From Cyanothece sp. BG0011 (GTDB lineage Bacteria; Cyanobacteriota; Cyanobacteriia; Cyanobacteriales; Microcystaceae): 49,508 nt of DNA. Of this stretch, positions 9,886-19,307 are shown one piece after another. Position 1 is the first letter of the stretch, and each line of letters starts with the position of its first letter. The notes beneath the pieces are model-generated. The model saw only the letters and a program-made list of their open reading frames with translations, did no database searches and had not been told where the DNA came from. Location: NCBI RefSeq assembly GCF_003013815.1, contig NZ_PRLH01000008.1, forward strand, positions 1-49,508. Direction: 5' to 3'. The translations under genes were made by a program, and so were the position numbers.

Positions 9886-9978
9886 ACGCAGGTGCAAGAT
9901 GTGAGTCAGTTACATTTCATCTAAAATTGATATAAGATCACTTAGTAGACCTATTATTTATCAGGAAAATAGTTCATT

Positions 9979-10269
9979 ATGGATAGTTCCATTACCCAAT
10001 TAATTTTTCAAACCCTCAGCGCATTTCTTAACATCTATTTGGTATTACTGTTTATTCGCATTCTTTTATCGTGGTTTCAAAGTGCGGAATGGGCAATGAA
10101 TGCCATGTCTTTTTTAAGTCCTATTACTGACCCTTATCTTAACATTTTCCGTTCTATTATTCCCCCACTAGGTGGCATCGATTTTTCTGCCATTTTAGCG
10201 ATTTTGGCGTTACAATTTCTTTCGAGTGCCATTGATAGCTTATATGTTTCTAGTATGACAGGATTTTAA
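9979..10269 (+). CDS. YggT/YlmG family membrane protein
   Basis: A 96-residue protein with two hydrophobic helices flanking the YggT signature: LLFIRILLSWF followed by NAMSFLSPITDPYLNIFRSIIPPLGGIDFS. In cyanobacteria and plastids YlmG proteins take part in thylakoid/cell-division organisation or cytochrome b6 maturation; which applies here cannot be told. The start is ATG at 9979 with weak Shine-Dalgarno AGGAAAA upstream. Length is typical. Confidence 0.88.
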   Translation: MDSSITQLIFQTLSAFLNIYLVLLFIRILLSWFQSAEWAMNAMSFLSPITDPYLNIFRSIIPPLGGIDFSAILAILALQFLSSAIDSLYVSSMTGF

Positions 10270-10276
10270 ATGATTA

Positions 10277-10442
10277 GAAAAATACCCCATCCCTGTTAAG
10301 CTGTTATCTATTTAAACAGGGTATTTAAAGGTTTAATACAAAGGATTAAACTCTTTTTCCTGCGCTCCCTTTGCTCCCTGCTCCCATGCAGTCTAAACTA
10401 GCAACTTAAATGATTAACAGCTTATGATGGGGCATTTTTTTG
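10277..10442. repeat. imperfect inverted-repeat element between convergent genes
   Basis: The left arm (10277-10309, reading AAAAATACCCCATC then TTAAGCTGTTA) is matched in inverse by the right arm (10412-10442, reading TTAACAGCTTAT then GATGGGGCATTTTT). The arms differ by one substitution and a small indel. An internal hairpin CCCTGTTAA/TTTAAACAGGG and a CTCCC heptamer run (10361-10385) lie between. It may be a non-autonomous element that also supplies the terminator for yggT or its convergent neighbour. No target duplication was identified. Confidence 0.6.
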
Positions 10443-10892
10443 TTAAAAAATAGGGGTAACTTTTGTGGTAAATCCAGACGCTTTAAATTTCTTCAATTTT
10501 AAGGGAGTGGGTTGATTCGCTGGAACGGTAATTCTTACTTCAAAATCACTCACTCCTGGGGGAACTTCTGCAATGGAACCTACACGACTTCTGTTTTGTA
10601 AAGCGGGTTCATTATTAGCATCTAAAATCCGTCCGAAGACATCAGCATCATAAACCATTTTACCCGATGTATTTTTAGCTTTTCCTGTGATAATATAACA
10701 ATCAGCAGGAAGACTCGAACCCCCACTGGTGACATTACCTTCTGCTAATTCTGGAGGACAATCTTTATAAGAAATATCGAATAAATCAATATTGGTTAAA
10801 GCTAAAGCGGGTTGACTCCAGAAGCTGGTGAATACAGAGAAGACACACCCGATTATTATTGCGATCGCATGATTTTTTATAAACTGTAACAT
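10443..10892 (-). CDS. exported protein of unknown function
   Basis: A 149-residue protein with a clear signal peptide: a hydrophobic core at about residues 9-24 and a probable cleavage after QPALA near residue 31. The mature part has a beta-rich look with a Cys pair (DCPPEL, ADCYIITG) and the segment ITGKAKNTSGKMVYDADVFGRI, reminiscent of small beta-sandwich domains in which a residue modifies transport or adhesion. No specific family is recognised. The last codons abut the inverted-repeat element at 10277-10442. It is divergent from the UPF0104 gene, with about 93 bp shared promoter space. Confidence 0.7.
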   Translation of the reverse strand: MLQFIKNHAIAIIIGCVFSVFTSFWSQPALALTNIDLFDISYKDCPPELAEGNVTSGGSSLPADCYIITGKAKNTSGKMVYDADVFGRILDANNEPALQNRSRVGSIAEVPPGVSDFEVRITVPANQPTPLKLKKFKASGFTTKVTPIF

Positions 10893-10985
10893 TAATCATT
10901 TCCTCAACTTGTCGTTTTAAGGTAATATAGACTTCTTGATTATTATCATAACAAGGCCAGTCATTTCAATTTACTAAATTATCTC

Positions 10986-11915
10986 ATGGTTCGGCGTTAT
11001 ATCAAATATTTGCCCGTCTTTTTAGCTATCGCCTTATTAACTCTTTCTATTGTTACCATTAGCCATGAGTTTAAAGACCATAATCCTGCTGAAATTTTAC
11101 GCTATTTAAGTAACCTAAACACAACTCACAAAATAGGCGTTATTGCTTTAACCAGTCTAGGATATTTTATCATGACGGGTTACGATTTTTTAGGATTTCA
11201 TTATATTGATCAATACCTCAAACGGTCTAAAATTATCATGACAGCTTTTATCAGTTATGCTGTGGGTAATACCATTGGGTTTACTGCGTTTTCAGGAACA
11301 GCAATTCGTTACCGTTTTTACGGGAGTTGGGGGGTTTCTAAGGTAAAAATTGCTCAATTAATTATTTTTACTCATTTAACGTTTTGGGTGGGATTATTAG
11401 GGGTGGGTGGCGTTGTCTTTTTAATTGATCCTTTAAGTTTACCAAAAATTTTAAATCTACCTTTTCAATCTGCTCATCCTATTGGTTTCGTTTTTCTTGT
11501 TTTAGTTTCTATTTATTTTATTATTAGTTTTTTTAGAAAACAACCTTTTAAAATGGGTTCAGAATTGATCTATTTTCCTTCCCCGAAAATTTCTTTAGCT
11601 TCTATTTGTATTGCTGCCATGGACTGGGGAGTTGCTTCTGGAGTCTTATATTTATTGCTTCCGTTATCAGAAAAAATATCATTTCCTGGCTTTTTTGGCA
11701 TTTATATTTTAGGATTAACGGCCGGTTTAATTAGTAGTGTTCCTGGGGGATTAGGGGTTTTTGAAACCGTTATTTTATTGTCTCTTCCTAATACTATTTC
11801 TCAAGCAGATATTTTAGGAGGATTGATTGCATATCGAGGAATTTATTACTTTTTACCGTTGGTAGTTGCTATATTTTTGTTGATTATTAAAGAAGTACAG
11901 CAACAAAGAAGTTAA
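10986..11915 (+). CDS. UPF0104 / lysylphosphatidylglycerol-synthase-like transmembrane protein
   Basis: A 309-residue polytopic protein with about eight hydrophobic segments. Family marks are GYDFLGFHYI, the loop TAFSGTAIRYRFYGSWGVS and the near-C-terminal PGGLGVFETVILL, the standard UPF0104/YbhN motif related to the flippase part of MprF. It lacks the soluble aminoacyl-transferase domain of MprF, so lipid flipping or transport is the most that can be inferred. The start is ATG at 10986. Confidence 0.82.
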   Translation: MVRRYIKYLPVFLAIALLTLSIVTISHEFKDHNPAEILRYLSNLNTTHKIGVIALTSLGYFIMTGYDFLGFHYIDQYLKRSKIIMTAFISYAVGNTIGFTAFSGTAIRYRFYGSWGVSKVKIAQLIIFTHLTFWVGLLGVGGVVFLIDPLSLPKILNLPFQSAHPIGFVFLVLVSIYFIISFFRKQPFKMGSELIYFPSPKISLASICIAAMDWGVASGVLYLLLPLSEKISFPGFFGIYILGLTAGLISSVPGGLGVFETVILLSLPNTISQADILGGLIAYRGIYYFLPLVVAIFLLIIKEVQQQRS

Positions 11916-11967
11916 CTGCCTAGATTTAGGCTATAATATTGAAGTCTATAGTCTCAAATAAAAACTG

Positions 11968-12405
11968 ATGAATGAAACCTCTACTAAAATCAGTAACAAC
12001 CCATCACTAAGCTATGAAAAAGACTTTTATCAGTGGACAATTGAACAATCTGAAGCATTACGCGATCGCCAAATAAAAGCATTAGATTGGGATAACTTAA
12101 CGGAGGAAATAGAAGCATTGGGCAAAGAACAACTTCACGCAGTGGAAAGCTATCTGAAGCAGTTGATTGCCCATCGTTTTAAACTAGAATATGTTAATGA
12201 CGAATATTGTCGTCGGGGATGGCAGAAAGAAATTAATACGTTTAAAGATGGGATTGAAGATCGTTTAACTAATTCATTAAAACGAAAAATTGATCTAGAA
12301 AAAGTTTATAACCGAGCTAAAAGAGACTTATTAATAGATTATCCAGAACTTAAAAGAAAGTTACCCGAAAAATGTCCATATTCCCTAGATGAATGGCTTC
12401 AATAA
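11968..12405 (+). CDS. DUF29 family protein
   Basis: A 145-residue soluble protein with the DUF29 pattern: YEKDFYQWTIEQSEALR, then DWDNLTEEIEALGKEQ, then a helical LKQLIAHRFKLEYV and the C-terminal PEKCPYSLDEWL. The family is greatly expanded in cyanobacteria, often several copies per genome. Its function is unknown, and it has been discussed in connection with toxin-antitoxin-like cassettes. An HIP1 site lies inside the gene. No partner gene is adjacent. Confidence 0.88.
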   Translation: MNETSTKISNNPSLSYEKDFYQWTIEQSEALRDRQIKALDWDNLTEEIEALGKEQLHAVESYLKQLIAHRFKLEYVNDEYCRRGWQKEINTFKDGIEDRLTNSLKRKIDLEKVYNRAKRDLLIDYPELKRKLPEKCPYSLDEWLQ

Positions 12406-12450
12406 ATAACATTTAATCCCTAGAGTAATTAAATCAGTTTAAAAGTACCA

Positions 12451-12993
12451 ATGACCTTTCTTGAAGAACAACGACCCAGTTGGGATGAATACTTTATTAT
12501 GATCGCTAAATTAGCAGCGACTCGCTCAACCTGTTTAGCCTTTCCAGTGGGTGCAGTGATCGTCAAAGATAGACAAGTCTTAGCCACCGGTTATAATGGT
12601 TCCCCTTCCGGTTCAGCCCATTGTACCGCACAAGGATTCTGTTACCCTGGACTCGATAGCTGTGATAGTTCCAGTGGTCTCCCTTCCCGTGCCATTCACG
12701 CTGAAGCTAATGCGATCGCTCAAGCGGCTAAACATGGCATTTCGACCCACGGAGCCAGTATATATGTTACCTTAGAGCCATGCGTTTCTTGTTTAAAATT
12801 AATTATCTCTGCAGGCATCAAAGAAGTTTTTTATGAAACAGGGTTTAACAAAGGAGAAAAAGTTTTGGTTAGGGATGCTTTTCTCAAAGATGGATTAGTC
12901 AATTTAACCCAGATTCACTTATCCTCAGAAACGGCAAAACGCGCTTCGATTTTTCTGTTAAACCCCACATCAGTTGCCAGAGAAATGAGTTAA
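12451..12993 (+). CDS. deoxycytidylate (dCMP) deaminase, ComEB type
   Basis: A 180-residue zinc-dependent deaminase that would convert dCMP to dUMP for dTTP supply. The zinc site is complete: H83-A-E85 (HAEANAI) and C111-x2-C114 (EPCVSC). The YNGSPSG loop typical of dCMP deaminases is present at 48-54, separating it from cytidine or guanine deaminases. A Cys/Ser-rich insert (GFCYPGLDSCDSSSG) may bind a second metal as in some relatives. It lies 27 bp upstream of the second P-type ATPase on the same strand, so co-transcription is possible with no obvious functional link. Confidence 0.88.
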   Translation: MTFLEEQRPSWDEYFIMIAKLAATRSTCLAFPVGAVIVKDRQVLATGYNGSPSGSAHCTAQGFCYPGLDSCDSSSGLPSRAIHAEANAIAQAAKHGISTHGASIYVTLEPCVSCLKLIISAGIKEVFYETGFNKGEKVLVRDAFLKDGLVNLTQIHLSSETAKRASIFLLNPTSVAREMS

Positions 12994-13020
12994 CCATCTA
13001 GCTTTCATCGTGAGGACAAA

Positions 13021-15762
13021 ATGCAGACAAAATCTTCATCTTCTCACCGATATCATGAACGTTCAGACTTAGAAGTCCTCAACACTTTTAACAGCGATGT
13101 GGAAAAGGGTTTAACTGCCGAAGAAGTGGCCAGACGATTAGAACAATATGGCTTTAACGAACTGGAAATAAAACAGGGAAAACCGGCCTGGTTAAGATTA
13201 CTCTTACAATTTCATCAGCCTTTGCTGTACATTCTACTCATTGCAGGGGCGATCAAAGCGTTACTGGGTTCTTGGACCAATGCCGGGGTGATTTGGGGGG
13301 TAACGATGATCAACGCCGTGATCGGCTTTATTCAAGAATCAAAAGCCGAAGAAGCGATCGCCTCCCTATCCAAAGCCGTCACCACCGAAGCCACTGTTAT
13401 CCGTGATAATAGCACCATCGAAATTCCTTCACGAGATTTAGTCCCAGGAGACATTGTTCTCTTAGTTTCTGGGGATAAAGTCCCCGGAGATTTGCGACTC
13501 TTAAGGGTTCGTAACCTACAAATTGATGAATCTGCACTCACAGGAGAATCCCTACCTGTCACCAAATCTGTCTCCCCTTTACCGGCCGAAACCACTCTAG
13601 CTGAACGCACCAATATGGCTTATACCGGCAGTTTCGTCACCTTTGGCCAAGGCAAAGGAATAGTCGTCGCCACCTCAGAAGCCACCGAAGTGGGTAAAAT
13701 TTCCCAGTCCCTCGATAAACGGGTCAATCTTAACACGCCCCTCACCCGTAAATTTACCAAGTTTAGTCAGACCCTATTGTATGTCATTTTAGCTTTGGCA
13801 ACCCTGACCTTTACCATCGGTATCGGCCAAGGAGAGTCTTGGGTTTATATGTTTGAGGCAGCCGTTGCGTTAGCGGTGAGTGCCATTCCTGAAGGGTTAC
13901 CCGCCGTTGTCACCATCACCCTGGCCATCGGAGTCAACCGCATGGCCAAACGTAACGCCATTATTCGCAAATTAAGCGCCGTCGAAGCTTTGGGCAGTGC
14001 CACCGTCATTTGTTCCGATAAAACAGGAACCCTCACAGAAAATCAAATGACGGTTCAATCCATTTATGCAGGAGAAGAACAATATAGTGTAAGCGGTGGT
14101 GGTTATAGTCCCAAAGGGGAGATTTCCTGCGATCTCCAAGAACCCCATTCCCATCAATCTATTGACACCTTGAGTCCAGTCTTAGAAGACTGTTTGAAAG
14201 CAGGATTATTGTGTAATGATTCCCATTTAGAAGCCCGTCATGGAGATTGGATTGTCGTGGGAGACCCCACGGAAGGGGCTTTAATCGCGGCCGGGGCCAA
14301 AGCCGGCTTAAGCCAAGCTGCCCTAAACAACGCTATGCCTCGCTTAGATGTGATTCCGTTTGAATCAGAGTTTCAGTATATGGCCACGTTACATCGGAAT
14401 GGGGAAGAATCGCAGTCCGAAAGGGTTATTTATGTCAAAGGGTCTGTAGAAGCCATTTTGAGCCGCTCTCAATACCAATTACAGCATAACGGTCAACGGG
14501 TGAGCATTGATCGCGCTTTCATTGAACAAAAAGTTGAGACCATGGCAGAACAAGGGTTACGGGTCTTAGCCTTTGCGAAAAAAGAAGTGAACCGTTATCA
14601 ACATTCTTTGAATCATGAAGATATTGAAAGGGAGTTAATCTTTTTGGGGTTACAAGGTATGATTGATCCCCCTCGTCCCGAAGCGATCGCAGCCATTGAT
14701 AATTGCCAATCCGCCGGCATTCGAGTCAAGATGATTACAGGGGATCATCTGGCCACGGCTAAAGCCATTGCCCAACGCATGGGCATTAAATCAGGGGAGA
14801 AAGTTCTGGCCTTTTCTGGACAAGAATTAAGTCAAATGGATACGTCTACCTTGGTGAAAACCGTAGAAGAGGGATCGGTGTTTGCCCGTGTTGCCCCTGC
14901 CCAAAAACTGCAACTGGTAGAGGCCCTGCAATCTCAAGGGGAAATCGTGGCCATGACGGGAGATGGGGTTAATGATGCCCCGGCGCTGAAACAAGCAGAT
15001 ATTGGGATCGCCATGGGGAAAGGGGGAACAGATGTGGCCCGAGATGCTGCGGATATGTTGTTAACGGATGATAATTTTGCTTCTATTGAGGCTGCCGTAG
15101 AAGAAGGAAGAACCGTTTATCAAAATTTGCGTAAGGCGATCGCTTTTCTCTTACCGGTGAATGGGGGGGAGTCGATGACCATTTTAATTAGTGCCTTGTT
15201 GGCCAGGGATTTACCCATTCTATCTTTGCAAGTGTTGTGGTTGAATATGATTAACTCAGTGACCATGACAGTGCCTTTGGCCTTTGAACCGAAAACCCCT
15301 GGCCTGATGCAAAAACCCCCCCGTGATCCTCAGCAACCGTTATTGACCAAACGATTACTCCGTCGTATTTTGCTGATTTCTCTGTTTAACTGGATGCTGA
15401 TTTTTGGTATCTTTGAGTGGGCTAAGACCACCACGGGCAATATTGCGATCGCTCGAACCATGGCCATTCAAGCTTTAGTGGCAGCCCGGATCGTTTATTT
15501 ATTAAGCATTAGTTCTTTGGGAATGAGTTTAGTGAGTCGTTTTCGTTCCCATTCAACCCTGATCACCAATACACCGATAATTGTCATCGGCATTGTAACA
15601 GCTATTATTTTACAAATTCTCTTTAGTCAATGGGGACTGATGAACAGTCTATTTAACACTGCCCCATTAAACGGATATCAATGGTTAATCTGTCTGTTAC
15701 CCATGTTACCTATGATTCCTGTGGCCTTTTTTGCTAATTGCTTGGATTCACCTCAATCTTAA
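13021..15762 (+). CDS. P2-type cation-transporting ATPase with atypical TM6 site
   Basis: A 913-residue P-type ATPase with actuator SALTGES (171-177), phosphorylation motif [10 protein letters not shown] with Asp333, KGSVE in the nucleotide domain and [10 protein letters not shown] near 647. TM4 keeps PEGLP (290-294) and TM5 keeps NGGE (714-717). However, TM6 reads [11 protein letters not shown] (742-752), where Ca2+ ATPases have NLVTDGLP; the Asp essential for Ca2+ and Na+/K+ pumps is replaced by Ser746. The ion is therefore uncertain and two-site Ca2+ transport is unlikely. It is convergent with the ktr genes. Start ATG at 13021 with GAGGAC nearby. Confidence 0.87.
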   Translation: MQTKSSSSHRYHERSDLEVLNTFNSDVEKGLTAEEVARRLEQYGFNELEIKQGKPAWLRLLLQFHQPLLYILLIAGAIKALLGSWTNAGVIWGVTMINAVIGFIQESKAEEAIASLSKAVTTEATVIRDNSTIEIPSRDLVPGDIVLLVSGDKVPGDLRLLRVRNLQIDESALTGESLPVTKSVSPLPAETTLAERTNMAYTGSFVTFGQGKGIVVATSEATEVGKISQSLDKRVNLNTPLTRKFTKFSQTLLYVILALATLTFTIGIGQGESWVYMFEAAVALAVSAIPEGLPAVVTITLAIGVNRMAKRNAIIRKLSAVEALGSATVICSDKTGTLTENQMTVQSIYAGEEQYSVSGGGYSPKGEISCDLQEPHSHQSIDTLSPVLEDCLKAGLLCNDSHLEARHGDWIVVGDPTEGALIAAGAKAGLSQAALNNAMPRLDVIPFESEFQYMATLHRNGEESQSERVIYVKGSVEAILSRSQYQLQHNGQRVSIDRAFIEQKVETMAEQGLRVLAFAKKEVNRYQHSLNHEDIERELIFLGLQGMIDPPRPEAIAAIDNCQSAGIRVKMITGDHLATAKAIAQRMGIKSGEKVLAFSGQELSQMDTSTLVKTVEEGSVFARVAPAQKLQLVEALQSQGEIVAMTGDGVNDAPALKQADIGIAMGKGGTDVARDAADMLLTDDNFASIEAAVEEGRTVYQNLRKAIAFLLPVNGGESMTILISALLARDLPILSLQVLWLNMINSVTMTVPLAFEPKTPGLMQKPPRDPQQPLLTKRLLRRILLISLFNWMLIFGIFEWAKTTTGNIAIARTMAIQALVAARIVYLLSISSLGMSLVSRFRSHSTLITNTPIIVIGIVTAIILQILFSQWGLMNSLFNTAPLNGYQWLICLLPMLPMIPVAFFANCLDSPQS

Positions 15763-15776
15763 ATAGTCGATAATAA

Positions 15777-16469
15777 TTATAACGGTAATTTCTGAATGGC
15801 TTTATTAGAACCAATCACCACCATGACTAAATTTTTATCAAGCTTTTCTTGAGGATGAGGATTAATTTGAAACTTATCATCTTTACCAACAGCCAAAATA
15901 CTAATTTTATAACGACTTCTTAACCTTAATTCTTCGAGGGTTTTACCATGAAACTCTTCAGGAATACGAGTTTCTACAATGGAGTGATCCGGGTCCAGTT
16001 CAAACCGTTCCATCACCCCTGGTTTTTGGGTTAAGACATGAGCTAAATCGCATCCGGCTTGATATTCAGGAAAGACGACTAAATCCGCTCCTACCCGTTG
16101 TAATAGTTTACCATGAATATCGGAAGAAGCCTTGGCTACCACATATTTTACCCCTCCTTCTTTGGTGTTCAAAGTCGTAATAATACTTTCTTCTAAATAG
16201 TTGCCAATGGCAACAATAACCGTGTCAAATTCAAAGATACCTGCTTCTTTTAAAGCATTAGGTTTCGTCGAATCTAATTCAATGGCACTAGAGGCAAGTT
16301 TTTCAGCTAAAACTTGAGCCACTAACGCTTCATTTATATCAGTTGCTAACACTTCATACCCTAATTGATGAAGGGTTCCACAGACGGCACGGCCAAATCT
16401 TCCTAATCCAATAACAGCGAATTGACGGGTTTCGCGACGGAGACTACTTAAGAAGTTTAAGGATTTCAA
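15777..16469 (-). CDS. ktrA: Ktr/Trk potassium uptake regulatory subunit (RCK protein)
   Basis: A 230-residue cytoplasmic protein made of an RCK-N Rossmann domain (VIGLGRFGRAVCGTL, dinucleotide-binding GxGRFG at 21-26, acidic ATD after beta2) and a TrkA-C domain (about 150-225, ending KLDKNLVMVVIGS). It forms the ring that gates the KtrB membrane subunit with ATP/ADP; in other bacteria the C domain binds c-di-AMP. It follows ktrB by 63 bp on the same strand, giving a ktrB-ktrA pair. Length is normal for KtrA (about 220-230) and half that of E. coli TrkA. Confidence 0.9.
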   Translation of the reverse strand: MKSLNFLSSLRRETRQFAVIGLGRFGRAVCGTLHQLGYEVLATDINEALVAQVLAEKLASSAIELDSTKPNALKEAGIFEFDTVIVAIGNYLEESIITTLNTKEGGVKYVVAKASSDIHGKLLQRVGADLVVFPEYQAGCDLAHVLTQKPGVMERFELDPDHSIVETRIPEEFHGKTLEELRLRSRYKISILAVGKDDKFQINPHPQEKLDKNLVMVVIGSNKAIQKLPL

Positions 16470-16532
16470 ATTAATACCTCACCCTCAATTTAATAATAGT
16501 TTTCTAATTTTTGATCATACCAAAGTTTAGGC

Positions 16533-17897
16533 TTATCCCACTAATAAATTTTCTTCGGGATATTGGACAACCCGTGGACGAGTATCCCCTATGATTGAAG
16601 CCATAAACAGAAGAATTCCCACTCTACCTGTATACATAGTTAAGATTAATAAAAGTTGAGAAACGGGGGATAAACTGGCTGTAATTCCTGTGGATAATCC
16701 CACGGTGGCAAAAGCGGAAATGACTTCAAATAAAACTTGTAACGAACTAACACCAGAATCAAAAAAGCTAGGGTTAACAAGTCCTTCGTTCAAAGAAATT
16801 AAAAAAGTAATTAATACCACCATATTAGTCGATCCAAACACCACCGCCACCGCTTTTAAAATCAAAGAAACGGGGATTTCTCGACGAAACATAACCACTT
16901 CATCATTCCCTCTTAAAACGGAACGAGTACAATTAAATAAAATCCGCAACGTTGTGGTTTTGATTCCTCCCCCTGTACCACTCGGACTGGCACCAATGAA
17001 CATAAATCCCATGGTCAAAAATAAACCAGCAAAGGTCATTTGTCCGATATCAATGCTATTAAAACCTGCTGTTCTTGTGGTTACTGATTGAAACCAAGCT
17101 GTTAGCAACTTACTTCTAAAATCAAGTCCTCTTAATGTGTCAGGATTGGCGTATTCAATGATAAAAAAGATAATTGTTCCTGCCACTAATAAAATTGCGG
17201 TCGTGCTAATGACTACTTTAAAATTTAATGAAAAAAGTAATCTTTCCTGTTTCTTCGTTACTAAATGAACAATGGCCATGTAAAGTTCCATAATTACTTG
17301 ATAACCAATGCCACCAAAAATAATTAATAGGGGAATAGTAAAATTAATGATCCAAGAATCATAAAATCCCATTAAGCTATCAAAAAATAAACTAAATCCT
17401 GCATTATTCCAGGCACTAATACTATGAAAAATAGCTAACCATAACCCTTGTAATGTTCCATATTTTTCAGCAAAAACATTAAACATTAAGATAACCCCTA
17501 ATATCTCAAAGGTGAGAGTGGTGGCAATAATAGAACGAATTAAAGTTTGACTATTTCCGTGTAAAAAAGGACGATCAAAAGACTCTTGTATGGCTAATTT
17601 TTGTCTGAGATCAAATCTTCTCCCTAACAATAAAATTAAAAAAGTTGTGGTGGTCATATAACCTAATCCTCCGACTTGAATTAAGAGAAGAATAATTAAT
17701 TGACCCCAAAAAGAAAAATAACTCCCCGTATCAACAACAATTAATCCAGTGACACAAACAGCAGAAGTTGAGGTAAAGAAAGCAACTAAAGGATTATTCC
17801 AACCGCCATCATTAGTGGCAAAAGGTAACATTAACAACAGGGTTCCTACAGTAATGACTGCAATAAATCCTAAACAAATCGTCCTAGAAATTGTCAT
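16533..17897 (-). CDS. ktrB: Ktr/Trk potassium uptake membrane subunit
   Basis: A 454-residue membrane subunit of the TrkH/KtrB superfamily that carries K+ (in cyanobacteria usually Na+-dependent) into the cell. Four pore loops with the selectivity-filter glycine are visible: AVCVTGLIVVDT, SAWNNAGFSLF, TTRTAGFNSID and AFATVGLSTGIT. The flexible GASPSGTGGGIKTTT segment of the third repeat, the intramembrane gate loop of KtrB, is present. The ATG start at 17897 begins directly at the first membrane helix. Pairs with ktrA downstream. Confidence 0.92.
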   Translation of the reverse strand: MTISRTICLGFIAVITVGTLLLMLPFATNDGGWNNPLVAFFTSTSAVCVTGLIVVDTGSYFSFWGQLIILLLIQVGGLGYMTTTTFLILLLGRRFDLRQKLAIQESFDRPFLHGNSQTLIRSIIATTLTFEILGVILMFNVFAEKYGTLQGLWLAIFHSISAWNNAGFSLFFDSLMGFYDSWIINFTIPLLIIFGGIGYQVIMELYMAIVHLVTKKQERLLFSLNFKVVISTTAILLVAGTIIFFIIEYANPDTLRGLDFRSKLLTAWFQSVTTRTAGFNSIDIGQMTFAGLFLTMGFMFIGASPSGTGGGIKTTTLRILFNCTRSVLRGNDEVVMFRREIPVSLILKAVAVVFGSTNMVVLITFLISLNEGLVNPSFFDSGVSSLQVLFEVISAFATVGLSTGITASLSPVSQLLLILTMYTGRVGILLFMASIIGDTRPRVVQYPEENLLVG

Positions 17898-17982
17898 CAG
17901 AAATTATAATTCTACGATAAGATTGACTGATTTATTATTAATTATCAATTATCGATTGTCAATTATTTCTGATGCTGATTAC

Positions 17983-18546
17983 TTATCGAGAATTATCTGA
18001 ACCATTATGGGTTAAACTAAGATAAGGGGAGGTTGATGATTTATCTTTTTTGCTACCCGAAGACTCAGACCATTGAGACACAGAGGAAGTAATGGTTTTT
18101 TCTTGTAGTTGATCGAGGGTTTCAACAAAATCCTTAATTCCTTTAAACCGTCCATAAACAGAAGCAAAACGGATATAAGCCACTTCATTTTCTTCTCGTA
18201 AATATTTTAAGACCAATTGTCCAATTTCATGGGTGGTGACTTCTCGTTGAGGCCGTTGTTGTAAATAGGCCTCGATATCATCTACAATAGTTTCGAGACG
18301 TTGATGGGAAATTCCTGTTTTTTCACAAGCTCTAACCATACCTCTCAAGAGCTTAGATCCATCAAAGGATTCTTTTTTTCCATCGTGTTTAATGACAGTG
18401 ATGGGAACAAACTCAATCCGTTCATAAGTCGTAAAACGATGTTTACAGTTTAAACACTCACGACGACGACGAATGCTTTGTCCACCTTCAGAAGAGCGAG
18501 ATTCTAGAACACGGCTATTGGTATGCTGACAGTAGGGACATTGCAT
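17983..18546 (-). CDS. nrdR: transcriptional repressor NrdR
   Basis: A 187-residue NrdR. It starts with the zinc ribbon [17 protein letters not shown] and a second Cys pair [14 protein letters not shown], followed by the ATP-cone (about 47-135, [12 protein letters not shown]...). NrdR represses ribonucleotide reductase genes when dATP is bound. The C-terminal 40 residues are Ser-rich and variable. The reading frame extends 50 codons upstream to 18696, but that extension has no family similarity; the ATG at 18546, where the zinc ribbon starts, is chosen. Located immediately downstream of psbT on the same strand. Confidence 0.93.
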   Translation of the reverse strand: MQCPYCQHTNSRVLESRSSEGGQSIRRRRECLNCKHRFTTYERIEFVPITVIKHDGKKESFDGSKLLRGMVRACEKTGISHQRLETIVDDIEAYLQQRPQREVTTHEIGQLVLKYLREENEVAYIRFASVYGRFKGIKDFVETLDQLQEKTITSSVSQWSESSGSKKDKSSTSPYLSLTHNGSDNSR

Positions 18547-18725
18547 GGGACTATCCGTAGCAACGGAACATGAAGGTAAAAAGAGTAAGAAACCAGAATA
18601 ATTAACGAACTCCTGGAAAATACAAGAGTCTGAGCCGTTCTTATTTTCCCTGGTAACATGAGGAAAAATAGCGGCCCAGATCACAATGAAACTCAATTGA
18701 GGGTAGGGGGATTAAACCCCTATAC

Positions 18726-18821
18726 CTACTTTTGGATACGGGGGGGTTCGCGAAAGGCGATCGCAAAAAAGAGAACGGCAAGAGCCATTGTTAAAACAAC
18801 GATATAAGCAACACTTTCCAT
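18726..18821 (-). CDS. psbT: photosystem II reaction centre protein T
   Basis: A 31-residue protein starting MESVAYIVVLTMALAVLFF and ending REPPRIQK, the hallmark of PsbT: one transmembrane helix with a short charged C-terminus. It sits at the PSII dimer interface and aids QA-site recovery. An HIP1 site (18757) lies within the gene. nrdR follows about 180 bp downstream. psbB, often next to psbT in cyanobacteria and plastids, is not in the flanking DNA here. Confidence 0.95.
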   Translation of the reverse strand: MESVAYIVVLTMALAVLFFAIAFREPPRIQK

Positions 18822-18951
18822 CTTAATAATTTCCTAAAATTATTTTCATACCTAGTGTATCAAAAAAATGACAAAATTAAAGGGAGTCCCTCAACTCATA
18901 TCTTGCACCCACCCATTTTTCCCACACCCCGCACCCTAAACCCTACTTTTC

Positions 18952-19239
18952 TTAGAGACTTTGAACTAGAACAAATGGCTGTACAATTAAAGTCTTGAAT
19001 AATTGAGTTTCATTAATATTCCAATCACTTAATTGTTGATTAGATGGCTTAGTGAGAAGTTCCTCTGTAATCCAATGTTCAACAACCATTTTATCATCTT
19101 GAGCAATGGCAACCCCCACATCTAATAAGTTTAAATTTTCATCCACAACAATGACAGCATCCCGTTGAGCATGGGGTTTAATATCATTCCAATTAACATT
19201 GGCCATGTCTTCTTGTAGGCGTTTTTTGAGGTCTTCCAT
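18952..19239 (-). CDS. DUF2288 family protein
   Basis: A 95-residue soluble protein with the DUF2288 pattern: LKKRLQEDMANVNWNDIKPHAQRDAVIVV followed over its length by a LLDVGVAIAQDD strand and the segment VEHWITEELLTKPS. The family is common in cyanobacteria and gamma-proteobacteria and has no known function. Start ATG at 19239. Same strand as psbT and nrdR. Confidence 0.82.
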   Translation of the reverse strand: MEDLKKRLQEDMANVNWNDIKPHAQRDAVIVVDENLNLLDVGVAIAQDDKMVVEHWITEELLTKPSNQQLSDWNINETQLFKTLIVQPFVLVQSL

Positions 19240-19269
19240 AAATCAGTGTTCGTTAATGAGTCAAGTGAT

Positions 19270-19300
19270 CAGTGAACAGTCACCAGTATACTGTTCACTG
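19270..19300. terminator. 11-bp inverted repeat downstream of the GH13 gene
   Basis: CAGTGAACAGT and ACTGTTCACTG form a perfect 11-bp stem with a 9-base loop, just 3' of the minus-strand GH13 gene. No strong T-run follows, so termination is a guess. The same ACTGTTCACTG words form dispersed repeats in many cyanobacteria. Confidence 0.5.
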
Positions 19301-19307
19301 TTACCTC

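Noticed and set aside
18547-18696. 50-codon N-terminal extension of nrdR
   Set aside because: No NrdR has it; the zinc ribbon starts at the internal ATG 18546, and the extension has no family-like features.
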